A stretch of DNA of 64,000 nucleotides, taken from Echiichthys vipera. Taxonomy: Eukaryota > Chordata > Actinopteri > Perciformes > Trachinidae. Below, piece after piece: positions 22,401 through 35,040 of the stretch. The stretch covers positions 23,690,562 through 23,754,561 of the forward strand of contig OY829662.1 of NCBI GenBank assembly GCA_963691815.1. Direction: 5' to 3'. Under the pieces are notes generated by a model. It was not told where the DNA came from, made no database searches, and saw only the letters and a program-made list of their open reading frames with translations. The translations under genes and the position numbers were made by a program. Each line of letters opens with the position of its first letter. Position 1 is the first letter of the stretch.

Positions 22401-25400
22401 ATACATTATACATAAAATGTATTACATTGTCAAGCAGTTGTAGAGATTCACAGAGAAAATAAAGAATAAATAAACTTAAAATAAATAACTAAATAAATAT
22501 CATGCTCAGTGTCAGTCAATGGCTGACCATTTAAATAAAAAAATACATTTAAATAAATTAAATAGTGAAATATTATTGTATGTTAAGTATCAGTCAATTG
22601 CTGGACATTTAAATAAAAATAAATACAAATCTATATGACAGCATGTCTAAATTAACCCAATCATTGTTTTCTGCTTTTTGTTGTAAAAAGTGTTTCTTAT
22701 ATACTCTCATATAAGAAAACGTACCGACAGATAGCGGTATCTCTGGGATAGGCCAATATTGTCTTTAGTATTCAGTAAAATAAAAGGTCAAACTGAAATT
22801 TGAGTTACGTTCTTACTCACAAATCCTATATCCATGGCACTTGTTTTGACTTGTGTACTTATTTTGATTATCAAAAAGAAGAAATTTAAATTGTTTTTAT
22901 TATTCTGCTTTGATAGCAAAACAATAAAAGCTGAACAGCAAAATGGGTCTTCCCAAATGTTGAATATTGTAAATGGACAGATGTCTTAAACTGCTAACCA
23001 TCTCGTATTGGCATATGTAGGCTATACAGGTCAGTGACGTGCTCCAGTTAGTAGACACCACACCAGAACATCTGTTACATATTATTGTAACAAACACTCT
23101 GGAAAGAACACAGAGAGCTGATATTTACCGATGGCCTTGCATGCTTTGGTTGCTGGGTCAACTTGGTAACCCTCCTCACACTGACATTTGAAACTGCCCA
23201 TCTGGTTGATGCAGATCTGGCTGCATGTGTCCGGGTTGGCACACTCATCGATATCTGATTCAAAGTAGAGGGTGATAAATAAAAGGGGAACAGAAATCAG
23301 TGTAACCAAATAGGAGAATGAGTCATTGTGTTCCTAAGAATTACAGGATGTATCTGGCAGCACACACAGTGACATGGAATGGGTTGTGTCATAGTAAACA
23401 GATTGCAACATCATTTGATAATCTGAATGAAGTTCTCAAATGAACTATGTGGGAGGGTGTTACCTTCACAGCGCTTTTTGTCAACCAGGTGATACCCAAC
23501 AGGACACAGGCACTCATAGCCGATCTTCAGGTCATTGCAAATATGAGAGCAGCCGCCATTGTTGTACAGGCACTCATTGGATCCTGCAGCGGGGAGAGGA
23601 AAAGAGTTGCCTTCTTTGTTTTCTGATGGCGTAGAGTAACTAGCATTCTCAACCTGCAGGCACCCTCTTTAAATGTAGAAGTAGCAATTAAGCAGACAGT
23701 TATGGATGAGAGGCCTCTGTACTCACCACATTCCCTCAGAGGCTCATCTGACCAATCCCTGCAATCGCGCTTCCTGTCGCACACCTTCTCCATGCTTATA
23801 CATTCCCCACTGCGGCACTTGAACCTGGTCGGGCCCTCACAGTGGGTTGCTGTGAAATAAGAGGTTCAGTTATAGACACAGACTGAAGGTTTTTGCATTT
23901 GGCTGCAAGAAAACAGGATAAGAAGGGAGGAGATTTGCACCATTAACGCAGCCAGTTTCATCACTCATGTCCCTGCAGTCATACTGATGGTTGCACTGGT
24001 GGCTGCCATGGATGCATGTGCCATCACCGCATTCAAACTCATCGGGACGGCAGGTGGAATGTGCTAGATAGGGATGCAACAGGCAGAAATTTAAGTATAA
24101 GAAGACTTGAAACCAATGACAGCACCTAATCAAGAAGAAAAGAAGAATCTTTTTTACCGCAGTTGGCTTCGTCTGATCGATCCAGGCAGTCAGCGCCTCC
24201 GTCACACTTCCAGCTGCCATGGATGCACTCTCCGCTTCCGCAGCGGTACTCCAGGGATGAGCACTGATGAGTGGGAGCAGAGTCAGGTGTGTTTGCACCA
24301 CAGTTCTGGGGCCACTCGTCCGAGCCGTCAGAGCAGTCGGTGTCACCGTCGCAGGCCCACAGGCGGGGAACGCAAACGCTGTTGTTGCACTGGAAAGACA
24401 CAGCACTGCAGGTGACCCGCGGGCAGGAGGCCTCGTCGCTGCCGTCGTCACAGTCGGCCTCATCGTCACACACAAAGGAGGAAGACACACACTGGCCACT
24501 CCTGCAGCGGAACTCTGTGCTTGTGCACTGCTTCGGCGCTAAGAGAAAGGAGACATAACAGGGCGTAAGAATAAGGACAGACCAGGAACACTGTGGATCA
24601 GGGACGAAAGGGGATGACAATGATTCTCAGAGGAAACAGACAGATGTGTGGGCTTCTTGCAGCCTGCAGTTAACTCAGCTTACCGCAGCTCTCTTCATCA
24701 GCTCCATTCTCACAGTCTGCTTTTCCATCACAGCGCCAGGTGCTCGGTACACACTGGTTAAGGCGGTCTGCGCAGCTGAACTCAGCCGGTCGACAAGTTT
24801 TGGCCACTGGAAGTGAAAAACACAGAAGACTGTAATTAAAACTGTATAATAATCACACCAAGGGATTGTGGGATCGACAGGAATGTACGCAAAGCAACAA
24901 CAAGCTCGTTCTCATGTATGATACTCACTGCAAGTAGCAGGAAGTTCGTCTGTGGCATCTCCGCAGTCGTCTGTGCCATCACACACCCATCTGACCGTGA
25001 TGCATTTCCCATTACCACACTGGAACTGGTTGGGTCCACATGTTGTCAGTGCATCTATCATAGACAGATACAAACACACAGTTCAGCTGAAAGGGCCATA
25101 GCTTTAGTTATCATTGATCAGACAGACACGGCTGCCAACGAAAAGAAGTCCCATTGAATCCTAATTCTGCAGAAGTCTACAGCCATGCTAGCAGCTCTGT
25201 CAGGCTCTACTTTGGCACACTGGTGCTCAGAGCTAATCGCTAATGCAAGCATGGCAATATGCTCACTATTAAAATGCTTACATACTTATGTTTAGCAGGT
25301 ATAATGTTCAACATCTTGATATCACATGGTAACATTTGTTATACAGAGTCCACCTGATGCTCTGGGGAACATCAATGTCTGTAGCCTACCAGACTTAAAG

Positions 25401-28400
25401 TGAAATTCTGGTGTAAAAGGATCCCAGGGTCTTTTTCTTTAAGCCATTGAGACGATTTTTTTCACGTAACAACTATTAACAGAGGAATCCCGGACAGTCG
25501 CTAACAGCCAAATACGGCTAAAACACTGATTAACTCGGGGCAGTACGGTGAGGATTAAAACATCTTTAACCAGTAATACTGCTCATGAGAAGAGTCCCTA
25601 CACAGAAAACACGTTTGAATGCCTTCACTGTACTGCCCTGAGCGAATCAGTGTTTTAGCCGTAATTGGCTGTTAGCAACTTTCTGGGATATCCCTGTTAA
25701 TAGTTGTCACACCAAAAAAAATGTCTCGAAGGCTTATTTGATGAGTGTATTTGCCGAAAAAGACCCTGGGATGATTTAACGCTGGAATTTCCCTTTAATG
25801 GCAATCGATCCAAGCTGTTGAGATATTTCAGTCTTGACTAAAGTGTTGGACCAACTAAACATCTTTTTGGTCAGCATACCTACATTCTTCTTCAGAGCAG
25901 ATCAACATATGCTCTTGACATAAATCACAGGAAGGCAGGTTGGTCTTAGTTCACTAGTACATCAGCGTGGCAATTACAGCTGGGTTTTATTACAGTGTGG
26001 AAGGAGCTATGTTTTCAGCAAAGTCAAAGTCTGTGATAAATATGCTGCCAGAGAAGAGAGGGGCTTGGGGGGAGCCTCTATACTCTGGCATGACACACAC
26101 ATGACCAAACACACACGTGCCTGCAGGTACATGTTTAACTAGGGCAGGTAAAGTGTGAGTCAAACAGGGACACACATAGTGTATGTACGCCTTCTTTTAG
26201 CAGCCCTTATCAGGGAGCTGCTGATATGGCATGTTCATAACACACCACAGAAATCTCATTTTCCTGCTGGCAGAAATACAACCCATCTGAAATGAGTCTA
26301 TATACTGAAGGCAGGAGTCCCCCTCCTAACCCCCATCTTTAATGGACTCGATGAAGCCATTGAACCAGAAGGAGCAATTAGTCTGTACATCAGAGCGACA
26401 GCACTTCATGAAAAGGTACTAGAGGCCATTTCTCCCTCTGGCCCCGGGGCTTAAAACCCTGGATGGCCACCTGTTTCTGAAAGAGGGCGGAGGGGGGTGT
26501 TTACCACTAGCAGCTAGGCATTTAGCATCTATAGACTGATACATAAGTGCAAGATTTGCTTTTGAGTTCTCATTCTAATGAAGTATTAATGTGCAAGTAT
26601 TATACATTTTCATAAGTTTGTGCCCTGTGAGAATGGATGGTAAAAACACAAATCATAAATTATGTATTGCACTGAATGGCTGACAGCAGCATAGTAAATC
26701 ATAACAGCTTCTTGGTGAAGTCAAACATCTGGTGCCGTCGGTCATGGGGGGTGCTTTAGTTGAACAAGGAGAGGCGTTATTCCTTATGAGGAATCGGGTT
26801 TTGCCACTGTAGTAATATTTGACATGACTCCAAATGACCGCGAACAGTCATTTCAGTGGCTGTAAAGTAAATCTACTACGTACTGTTAAGCCAATCATAT
26901 CTTTATTACTCCATGTGAATGGCTGTGCACTATTGCCCTTGCCATAAAGACTTTCATCGGTTTCCTGTTGACAAACCGGGTCTTATCAAAGGGATATTCT
27001 TGGGCATAATACAAAAGACAGAAATACAGTAGAAAACACTCTGAGCTATATTTCAACATGTCCTTTTCCCTAAATGGTGGATTATTTTCCCTTTATGGAT
27101 CAGTTCCAATTCCATGAAAATGGTAACATTTCACCCAGATCCTAGTTCACGCTGGTTATTTACTCAATGGGCTCATAAGGTCAGTCTTTGAAAGACATGC
27201 TGAACCAAACAGGCTGTTGTATTAAAGATTAGGCTGTGGGCGATAAACTGTACCTGAAATGATTGCGAGAAGCAATGATATTGCCGTTTTGAGACCATTT
27301 TCAACTGATATAATGATCATGACAATAGTAATAATGCAAGTTCACCCTTTATAAGAACAATAAACGCTTATTTCTAGAGAATATTTAACACTAGAACTGG
27401 GAGACATTTTAAATATCCAAACAACCAAAATCAATCAATCAAATGGACTCTGTTTTAACGCATTGGTGTTAGTTGCTACTGTTCTACTGCTCAGGTGAAG
27501 TGGTTCACCGCGGTCACTCTGTCTGAACCCGAAGAGCTCCCACACGGCAGCTGTGGCGTTCGGCTTTGAAACCAAATCCATCTTTGTTTTTAGACCTCCA
27601 AATCTCAACTAGGGTGTCCCCCAACCTGCTCCTCACAGGGCTCTCCTGCTGCACTCGAGCTCATTAAAAGTTAGACAGGCCTATTAATGATTGAATACGA
27701 ATCCATGCTGGGGAAATAACAAAGCGCTCATGTTTGTTGCCCATTCTGTGACGTCTAATTGATTGGTCATAAAGTGAACCGATGGAGAGACAAGAACATT
27801 AAATATCTTAGAGCAATATCTCCTATCAGCTGAAAAACATTGACCCAGAGTGAGAGTAAAACCATTTTTTAAAAAGTCAAATTATCACTTTTAGATCAGT
27901 AGTTTCTCCTCAAATAAATTAAATAAATAAGTGGGAGGCAACTTTTTCCCAACATGGGGGGGCAGGACACATTTCAGAACTACAGGTCTCTGTGACTGGT
28001 ATGGAAATGTGGATGGGTGACAACAACCAGTTCCAACATGTTTCACCACACACACCGTTTCCCAGAACCAACCCAGTGGGAACAGGTCTGACGTACGCGT
28101 CAAACCAAAACTCAAGGAATGCTGGCAGAAGACAATGTCTGTGTTTGTATTGGAGGATGAGTTGGAGGGCTTCCATTCATTTATACAGTTTAGGGCGTTT
28201 CAGGTAAAGCTCGATGGGAGACAGCCTTTTGCAAACAGGATATTGCATCATGTAGGAAGAATAAATTAATACTGTTATGACCCAAATGCTTCCAAATGTC
28301 ACCATGATATATTTCTCTACAGTGATTTAAATACAAGTATAAGAATAAGAAAATATACATTTTATATAATGTTTGACTGAAAGCCATTAACAAATGCATG

Positions 28401-28818
28401 ATGACTGATGGATAGATGATTTATATATATATATATATATAAAATGTTAAATGATGGGAAATAAGAGCTGGAGTCGCGGTGAAACACTCATTGTGAGAGA
28501 GATTTGACCTACATTCTGTGAATAATTGGCCCTCCCCCATCACCTTGCATCCTGTAATGTCAGAGAAGGGGGCAATTTAAACCCGCACATATATGAGTCA
28601 AAATCTCATATTTAATGATATTTAGGTGGATTTTTTTTAAATCAAAAACACATCAAGCTGAAGCCCAGTCTGTTATTCTCTTCGTTTAAGGTGGATGCCA
28701 AATCAAAACAGAGCTACTGAATGACACTGCTCAAGTTAAATGAAGGAAAGGTGAACTTACTTGTCTGCACAAGGGAGCAGAGGAGAAACAACAATGCCGC
28801 GTGGGCCGGCCGTCCCAT
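18405..28818 (-). CDS. ldlr: Low-density lipoprotein receptor (18 exons)
   Basis: Cell-surface endocytic receptor that takes up ApoB/ApoE lipoproteins through clathrin-coated pits. The coding sum is 2733 nt (910 aa; human LDLR 860). Exon 1 is 28761-28818: ATG at 28816-28818 and a hydrophobic signal peptide MGRPAHAALLFLLCSLVQT. Then follow seven LDLR class A repeats, EGF-A and EGF-B, a six-bladed YWTD propeller, EGF-C, a Thr/Pro-rich O-glycosylated stalk, one membrane helix and a tail with FDNPVY. This tail (HFDNPVYQKTTED, then DGYSYP and RQVVSLDEEAD) matches LDLR rather than VLDLR or LRP8, and the single-exon LA3-LA5 block (381 bp) also fits. Exon lengths for exons 3-13 and 16 equal human LDLR from memory. 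Exon coordinates are given in the block entries. All 17 junction phases agree. Confidence 0.96.
19770..20130 (+). repeat. Dispersed percomorph repeat, third copy (ldlr intron 13)
   Basis: Words in order: tttttgggaaatctgcttct, cagatgaagagattta, ctctcatgtctgtaagct, gcttagtttagcacaaagct, ctaacctggctctatcca, aaaatccacctaccagctgc. Same order as the copies at 17270-17420 and 17538-17890. Confidence 0.65.
20640..20843 (-). mobile_element. tRNA-derived SINE
   Basis: On the minus strand the head reads as a tRNA-like promoter with A-box-like TGTCTGAGTGG (20823-20833) and a perfect B box GGTTCGACTCC (20758-20768). A body with atgtcttcccctctctctct, a CT microsatellite (20710-20727) and a terminal T/A-rich tail follow. 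It lies in ldlr intron 13, about 45 bp from the exon 13 donor, in the same orientation as the gene. Confidence 0.75.
22195..22760. repeat. Probable non-autonomous DNA element in ldlr intron 8
   Basis: The edges carry related words (actgatacgggatattgg at the left; gacagatagcggtatctctg, then ggccaatattg, at the right) that look like a degenerate inverted pair around an AT-rich core. The ends are approximate and the family is not identified. The rest of the intron to 23128 shows nothing else. Confidence 0.4.
23727..25054 (-). other. ldlr: ldlr exons 2-6: seven LDLR class A ligand-binding repeats
   Basis: Exons are 24929-25054 (LA1), 24684-24806 (LA2), 24158-24538 (LA3-LA5), 23941-24063 (LA6) and 23727-23849 (LA7). 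Every module has six cysteines and an acidic calcium cage of the C-D-x4-D-E type (for example DDEADCDDGSDE and DGDTDCSDGSDE). These modules bind ApoB/ApoE basic helices in a calcium-dependent way. Exon 4 is 381 bp, the human length. LA1 carries GTDDCGDATDE. A near-identical partial copy of exon 2 lies upstream of the gene at 31666-31778. Confidence 0.95.
25055..28760 (-). other. ldlr: ldlr intron 1, 3.7 kb
   Basis: The first 740 bp (25055-25798) contain the segment duplicated upstream and foldback copy B. The rest has no exon, RNA gene or clear element apart from a short AT microsatellite (about 28421-28440) and a ctgtgggcgataaactgt tract near 27235 that resembles fish repeat ends. Confidence 0.45.
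25395..25798. repeat. Foldback DNA element, copy B (loop deleted)
   Basis: The left arm (ttaaagtgaaattctgg ... cggggcagtacggtgagg) and inverted right arm (ccttcactgtactgccctgag ... ccctttaa) are nearly adjacent. The central loop seen in copy A is gone. It lies in ldlr intron 1, about 340 bp upstream of exon 2 in gene orientation. Confidence 0.75.
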
Positions 28819-29017
28819 GTTTTCCTGGCGCCCTGGGAGATGCGTGCACACTGAAGCCCGTGGGGTCTCTGAGGGGACACTTGAGTTCTAACAGTGTGAG
28901 GGACGGGACTGCTGTTTGACACCAGGACTGAACTCTGCCGCTGCACTGGAGATGCTCCTGCTGTAAGCTCAGGGATGCTCCGCCGCACACTCTACTGTTT
29001 GACAACAACATCAGACC

Positions 29018-29136
29018 CATTTCAATGTGGTCCAGGGGTGGGAGTGGCCGAGAGGGGCCCCACCGGGGGGAGGCGGGACCTGGAGTGGTGTGATTTCTGA
29101 GGCAAACAGCCCCAACAATTGGGAGGCGGAGCCCCG
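29018..29136 (-). promoter_or_regulatory. ldlr: ldlr promoter: SRE-like site between GC boxes, plus conserved start-proximal motif
   Basis: On the minus strand, in transcription order: a GC box (CTCCGCCTCCC, 29121-29136 region), ATCACACCAC (29085-29094), one mismatch from the human LDLR sterol regulatory element ATCACCCCAC, then a second GC box (CCCGCCTCCCCCC, 29065-29077), then CACATTGAAATG (29018-29029). The last is identical, as I remember it, to the TATA-like segment of the human LDLR promoter. The order Sp1, SRE, Sp1, TTGAAA copies the human repeat 1-2-3 layout. The ATG is about 200 bp downstream. SREBP-2 control is inferred from this layout. Confidence 0.72.
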
Positions 29137-29187
29137 TGGAGATGGATTTACTATGAGTTTAACCCTTTCAGAGAGGCAGGAGAAACA

Positions 29188-29217
29188 CGCGCGCACACGC
29201 ACACGCACGCGCACATA
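29188..29217. repeat. Alternating CG/CA purine-pyrimidine tract
   Basis: cacgcgcgcacacgcacacg followed by cacgcgcaca. It is alternating pyrimidine-purine with embedded CpGs, the type able to adopt Z-DNA, about 50-100 bp upstream of the ldlr promoter boxes. Confidence 0.6.
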
Positions 29218-29239
29218 CTGTATTTGGATACATTCGGTT

Positions 29240-31452
29240 GAATTGCCTGAAGGCTAACTCACTTCACCACATGCTCAGCAGGGGCGTAGCCAGGGATCTG
29301 GGAAACCTGGTGGTGTTTGCCTGGGGCCCACACAGGAGTATTAAGGTCAAGGTTGGGAGGGGGGTGATAAAGTCAAAATATTGTGAGAGAACAGGTTTTA
29401 AATATTATTGGTTCTTATTAATAAAAAAGCCATAATATAATAACATATATACAAAGAGGGAAGGGCTCTTTGAGAAGGTTTGATTTGATTGATTTTGATT
29501 TGATTTGTTTGTAAAAAAGGTGTGGAGCTGGTGGACGAAGAGGAGGTTTGAGTACTGGTCAATGTAAACCTCTTAGTGAGGCTAATGGGAGCGTAGATGG
29601 GGAAGGTACTTTGAATGAGACTGATTGGACAATAATATGCTGTGTTAATATCTGAGAGGTTTATATTAATTTATTCTTTACTATTGATTTTTTAAAATTA
29701 ATTTGTATCTTGTATGTGTTAAATTTCTTCTTTTAAAGCTTTTACCTTATATTGTTTGTTTGAATGTTGTGTATACCCATGTCTCAGTGCAGTCTGTTAG
29801 TCAGTCGATGTGCACTTCTGTGAATCTGTAATAGTATACTATACATCAACAACAAACATCAATAAACATATTGTTTCTTAAAAAGCCATCATATATCAGC
29901 TAGATCTGAGTGATATGGGGAAAAGAATTGTGGAAACGATATAAAATGTATATCGTATTTATATTTTTTCTATATCGTTTCTATCACAATGTTGAAAAAC
30001 CAGCAATCAACCTGCATCATGCCTATACTTACGTCATACTGATCCTTGCATGTTGTTAATAGAATAAGAAAATACTCATTACTTTTCATTTGCCAAGTAT
30101 TTAGTTCACACAGGAGCATACAAAAAGACTGACTTATTAAGCACTATGAAGGACACACATTTTATCTAATCTACCCGATCCAGTCATGATAGGACTCTGG
30201 GCTCTCGACTATGAGAAAACTCTTATAATATCATTACATTTTTCTAATAATATTATAACTTGATACTTGAACTATAAGGACTTTGTCCTAAAGGCTGTAT
30301 GATTGTGTCCCCAAGTGATCGTTTGAATCTCTCTCTCAAAACATAATTATTTTCTTAAAATATTTCATTTTTAGAAATCCCTGCCCCCAAGTAAATAAGA
30401 TGTTCCTAATAAACTGGTTTGATGTCCAAAAGTTGTCCATAGATGTGGCCTGTGACCGCCTATAGGGTTGGCAGCTGGCCTAGTCCAACACACGTTCAAT
30501 ATTTAAATAATAGCAAAAGAGCCGCTGTGGTCCAGTTCATACTGGGCTGCTCTAACAACATCCATGTTTTTGTGGTAAAAGGATAATGATTTACTTATTC
30601 TATGCATGTTTGTCATGTAATGTGAATTTCCCTTCATGTCACTTCCTTCATCAACCAAAACAGAAAAGGTAAAACTTTCACAAATACGTTACTAACAAGA
30701 GCCCGTAAAAGCACAGCATTTATCTTCATATCACGACTTCCTGAACTGAGGTTGGTCACCGCTCATAAAAAATACAAACACAACAGGTCAAAGTCTCCTT
30801 CTTTTCTGGGTCCATATGATAGTTCACAATGATTTACATCAGAGGCAGAGATAAAGTACATGTAAAGAGATAAAACTTGAAAACAACAGCCTTGAACCAA
30901 GCAAAGAGAGCGTCATATAGTTCAGTAATACACCCCCGAGAAAGTTGGAAATCAGAAATGGATGAAAAATGAAGATGTTTCTTTTGAACGTACTTCATGG
31001 AAGAGGCACTGCAATGTAAAAAAAACAAGAAGCTAAAGCACTTTAGGGGAAAATCATGTTGGTCACAGTGACACGTAAATAAATATGACCCTGTAACGAT
31101 CACAGGGAGAGTTATATACATTGAGATAACATGGGAGCCCACTGGATAGTCTGTTGACCAAGTCCATTTTATCATGTGTGAACTTCAGTAACACTCCGGT
31201 GTGCACGGAAACAATTGGAATTTCAAAGAAACACGCAAGTGTGTCTCGTCATTTGAACTAAGCGCGTGAAAAGAGTCAGTCAAAGTCAGTGCTTTTTACC
31301 TCTGTCATCACTTCAGAGCCTCCCAGAAGATACTAATGGCATTCAAGGATCAAGGCCAGGGCTGCCACACTGTTGCCAGAGAAACAATATGCGCAGCAAC
31401 TGTGGAGCTCACTTAAAATGTCCCCTGATATCTTATTATTATATGACATTAA
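29240..31452. other. ldlr-smarca4 spacer, no recognised gene
   Basis: AT-rich. A tract near 29930-30000 with repeated atatcgt words (ggaaacgatataaaatg, ctatatcgtttctatcac) looks like a diverged DNA-element end. A gatttgatttgattgatttt patch lies at about 29480-29510. No exon is supported. Confidence 0.4.
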
Positions 31453-32522
31453 TGTAGCACCAACAACGTAGTTAGTGAACCCGGAGTTTATTAAAAGAGT
31501 GTTTTAAAGACTTACCTACTGGCCCCTGTACCAGCTCCCCTCATAGTAAAGTCCATTCAAGTGGATTACCAAAGTCAATCCCAAAGGAAGGAGCCCATTG
31601 GTGCTTTGTTTTCTGTGTAGGGACTCTTCTCATGCTGCTGCAGAGGTTTGATGTTATTTTCGTCTAAGTTCGTCTGTGGCATCTCCGCAGTCGTCTGTGC
31701 CATCACACACCCATCTGACCATGATGCATTTCCCATTACCACACTGGAACTGGTTGGGTCCACATGTTGTCAGTGCATCTATCATAGACAGATACAAACA
31801 CACAGTTCAGCTGAAAGGGCCATAGTTTTAGTTGTCATGGATCAGACAGACACGGCTGCCAATGAAAAGAAGTCCCATTGAATCCTAATTCTGCAGAAGG
31901 CTTTCAAACAAGACTAGGAGTCTACAGCCATGCTAGCAGCTCTGTCAGGCTCTACTTTGGCACAGTGTTGCTCAGAGCTAATCGCTAATGCAAGCATGGC
32001 AATATGCTCACTATTAAAATGCTTACATACTTTAGCAGGTATAATGTTCAACATCTTGTCACACATGGTAACAATTGTTATACAAAGTACAGCTGAGGCT
32101 CATTGCAGATATAAACCACAGTACTGGACAAATTTTAAGTCCACCTGCTGCTCTGGGGAACATGAATGTCTGTAGCCTACAAGGCATAAAGTGAAATTCT
32201 GGTGTAAAAGGATCCCAGGGTCTTTTTCTTTAAGCCATTGAGACATTTTTTTTCATGTAACAACTATTAACAGAGGAATCCCGGACGTTGGTTGTTGCAG
32301 CTTTGCTTTCCGTGTGCTACTGCGGAGGTTGGTTTTATTTTGAGCAGTATTAGTGGTTAAAAAAGACGTTTGAATGCCTTCACTGTACTGCCCCGAGCTA
32401 ATCACTCTACTGGATTTTATCTGTCAATAGTTCATACACGAATAACTTTCTCTTTGGCTTATTTGATGTATGCAAGTCCCAAAAAGACCATGGGATGATT
32501 TTGCGCCTGAATTGCACTTGAA
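31453..32522. repeat. Foldback DNA element, copy C (rearranged mosaic)
   Basis: 31453-31600 carries the central loop in inverted orientation (ccaacaacgtagttagtgaa ... ggattaccaaagtcaatccc). 31600-31660 carries inner-arm sequence (ggactcttctcatgctgctg). The ldlr exon-2 copy then intervenes. 32185-32285 is left-arm sequence and 32335-32522 is right-arm sequence (ttgaatgccttcactgtact ... gcgcctgaattgcactt). This order arises if a duplicated ldlr segment recombined into an existing element. Confidence 0.65.
31666..32285 (-). pseudogene. Partial duplicate of ldlr exon 2 (LA1) with intron 1 flank
   Basis: 31666-31778 matches 113 of the 126 bases of ldlr exon 2 (24942-25054) with a single substitution, which would change Thr to Met in ITVRW. 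The intron-1 sequence next to it, including the exon 2 acceptor and left-arm foldback sequence, is also copied up to about 32285. The 13 exon bases next to the splice donor are missing, so the copy cannot be spliced as exon 2. It is in the same orientation as ldlr, about 2.8 kb upstream of exon 1. Beyond the exon the copy contains about 22 bp (after ctgcagaag) and about 45 bp (cattgcagatataaacc region) that the gene copy lacks. Confidence 0.88.
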
Positions 32523-33002
32523 TCATATGAATACATCTTCCACTGCTGATATTTCCTTCTAAATTGTAAAGTATAAAGCATGAGAAAATGGAATTAATCA
32601 AATAAAGTAAACGTACTTCTAAAGCGAATTGAAGTACAGTATGTGTGTAAATGCACTCAGTTACTTTCCAGCACGGGTGCACACATTGACCTCCCACAAA
32701 GGACTCATCAACACAATTACATTGCTGAACATGAATCGACACCAGAGCCGCGGTACCAGTACAGGACGCATTTTCCTCCCAATGATGGCCTTTCTCAGAG
32801 TGAACCCACCCACCTTTAACCCCACTATAGGCTGCACATCGGGGTGCATTTAATAAGAAGTGACATGGAATTTTCAGGCCTCCGCTAAAACTGGGTCCTT
32901 TGGGTGACCGACTGTGAAACATGAAAAGTTTTCTAAACTGGGCCGGAGTTAACCTCTAACTTCCTGATGAGCTGTTGGGCTGATTGCTGTGTGCTGGTCC
33001 CC

Positions 33003-34429
<1,427 letters not shown>

Positions 34430-35040
34430 AATAAGTTAGCAAGTTTAGCTAAGAGGAGGTTAATGGGTGGTTGCAGTTAGCTATACACAGTTCAAATATA
34501 ATATATAAAAGTACTGGATAAACATTTGGAAAAGAGGGATACAAGTATTAGATACCCTGTGAAATAGCTGCCTGTAATTGAAATAGTTAGCAAAATTTAA
34601 ATGTTCAAATAGTTAGCCAACAGAAGCTATAGCTTAAGGTTGAACTAGATAAAGTTAGCTCAAAGTAATGGTTAAACGGTTCAGGCTAGGCTAACTAAAA
34701 GTACCATTGATGGGTAAATAGTTCAAATAGTTAACTTAGCAAAAAACAATTTTAATGGGTTAATGGTTGAAACCTAGCTAGAAGTTAGATTACGTTTGTC
34801 AATAAATGTTGAAAAAGTTCATGCCAAAAGTACCGTTTATCGATTAATGGTTGAACTCGTTAACTTGGATAAAAGAAATGTAATTGATAAACGGTTCAAA
34901 TAGTTAACTACAAATAACTTAAATTAATAAATTGAAGTTAACTTAGCTAAAAGTTCGATTAATTGATAAATGGTTGCAATAGTAAGCTAAAAGTTGGCTA
35001 ATAGATGGTTGAAATAGATAAGACTGAAACGACTAGCTCC
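34430..35040. repeat. Degenerate minisatellite (GGTTGAAATAGTTAGCT family)
   Basis: About 600 bp made of imperfect units with shared core words: gataaacggttcaaatagtt, aacttagctaaaag, taatgggttaatggttgaa and gaaatagttagc. Spacing is irregular (roughly 30-60 bp). Related units occur at 14905-14955, 15250-15290, 15930-16140 and 61130-61560. Confidence 0.6.

Larger units (their letters stand above)
19549..23583 (-). other. ldlr: ldlr exons 7-14: EGF-A, EGF-B, YWTD propeller, EGF-C
   Basis: Exons are 23464-23583 (EGF-A), 23129-23254 (EGF-B, calcium-binding DIDEC), 21979-22150, 21667-21894, 21442-21560, 21195-21334, 20889-21030 (propeller) and 19549-19686 (EGF-C). YWTD-type repeats visible are IYWSD, LYWTD, IYWTD, LYWVD and VFWTD, with a diverged first blade (LFFTN). 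The two propeller histidines of the human acid-release switch (H562 and H586, mature numbering) have equivalents at H581 (SKLH) and H605 (LAHP), with identical 24-residue spacing. EGF-C is five residues shorter than human between its first two cysteines. Confidence 0.92.

Noticed and set aside
24107..24558. Plus-strand open frames over ldlr exon 4
   Set aside because: Shadows of the cysteine-rich LA repeats on the minus strand. No motifs of their own.
18405..28818. vldlr or lrp8 instead of ldlr
   Set aside because: Seven rather than eight LA repeats, a 381-bp exon 4 and the tail NPVYQKTTED, then RQVVSL, fit ldlr.
34430..35040. CRISPR-like array
   Set aside because: Units are degenerate, irregularly spaced and without distinct spacers, in vertebrate DNA. 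A minisatellite is the better reading.
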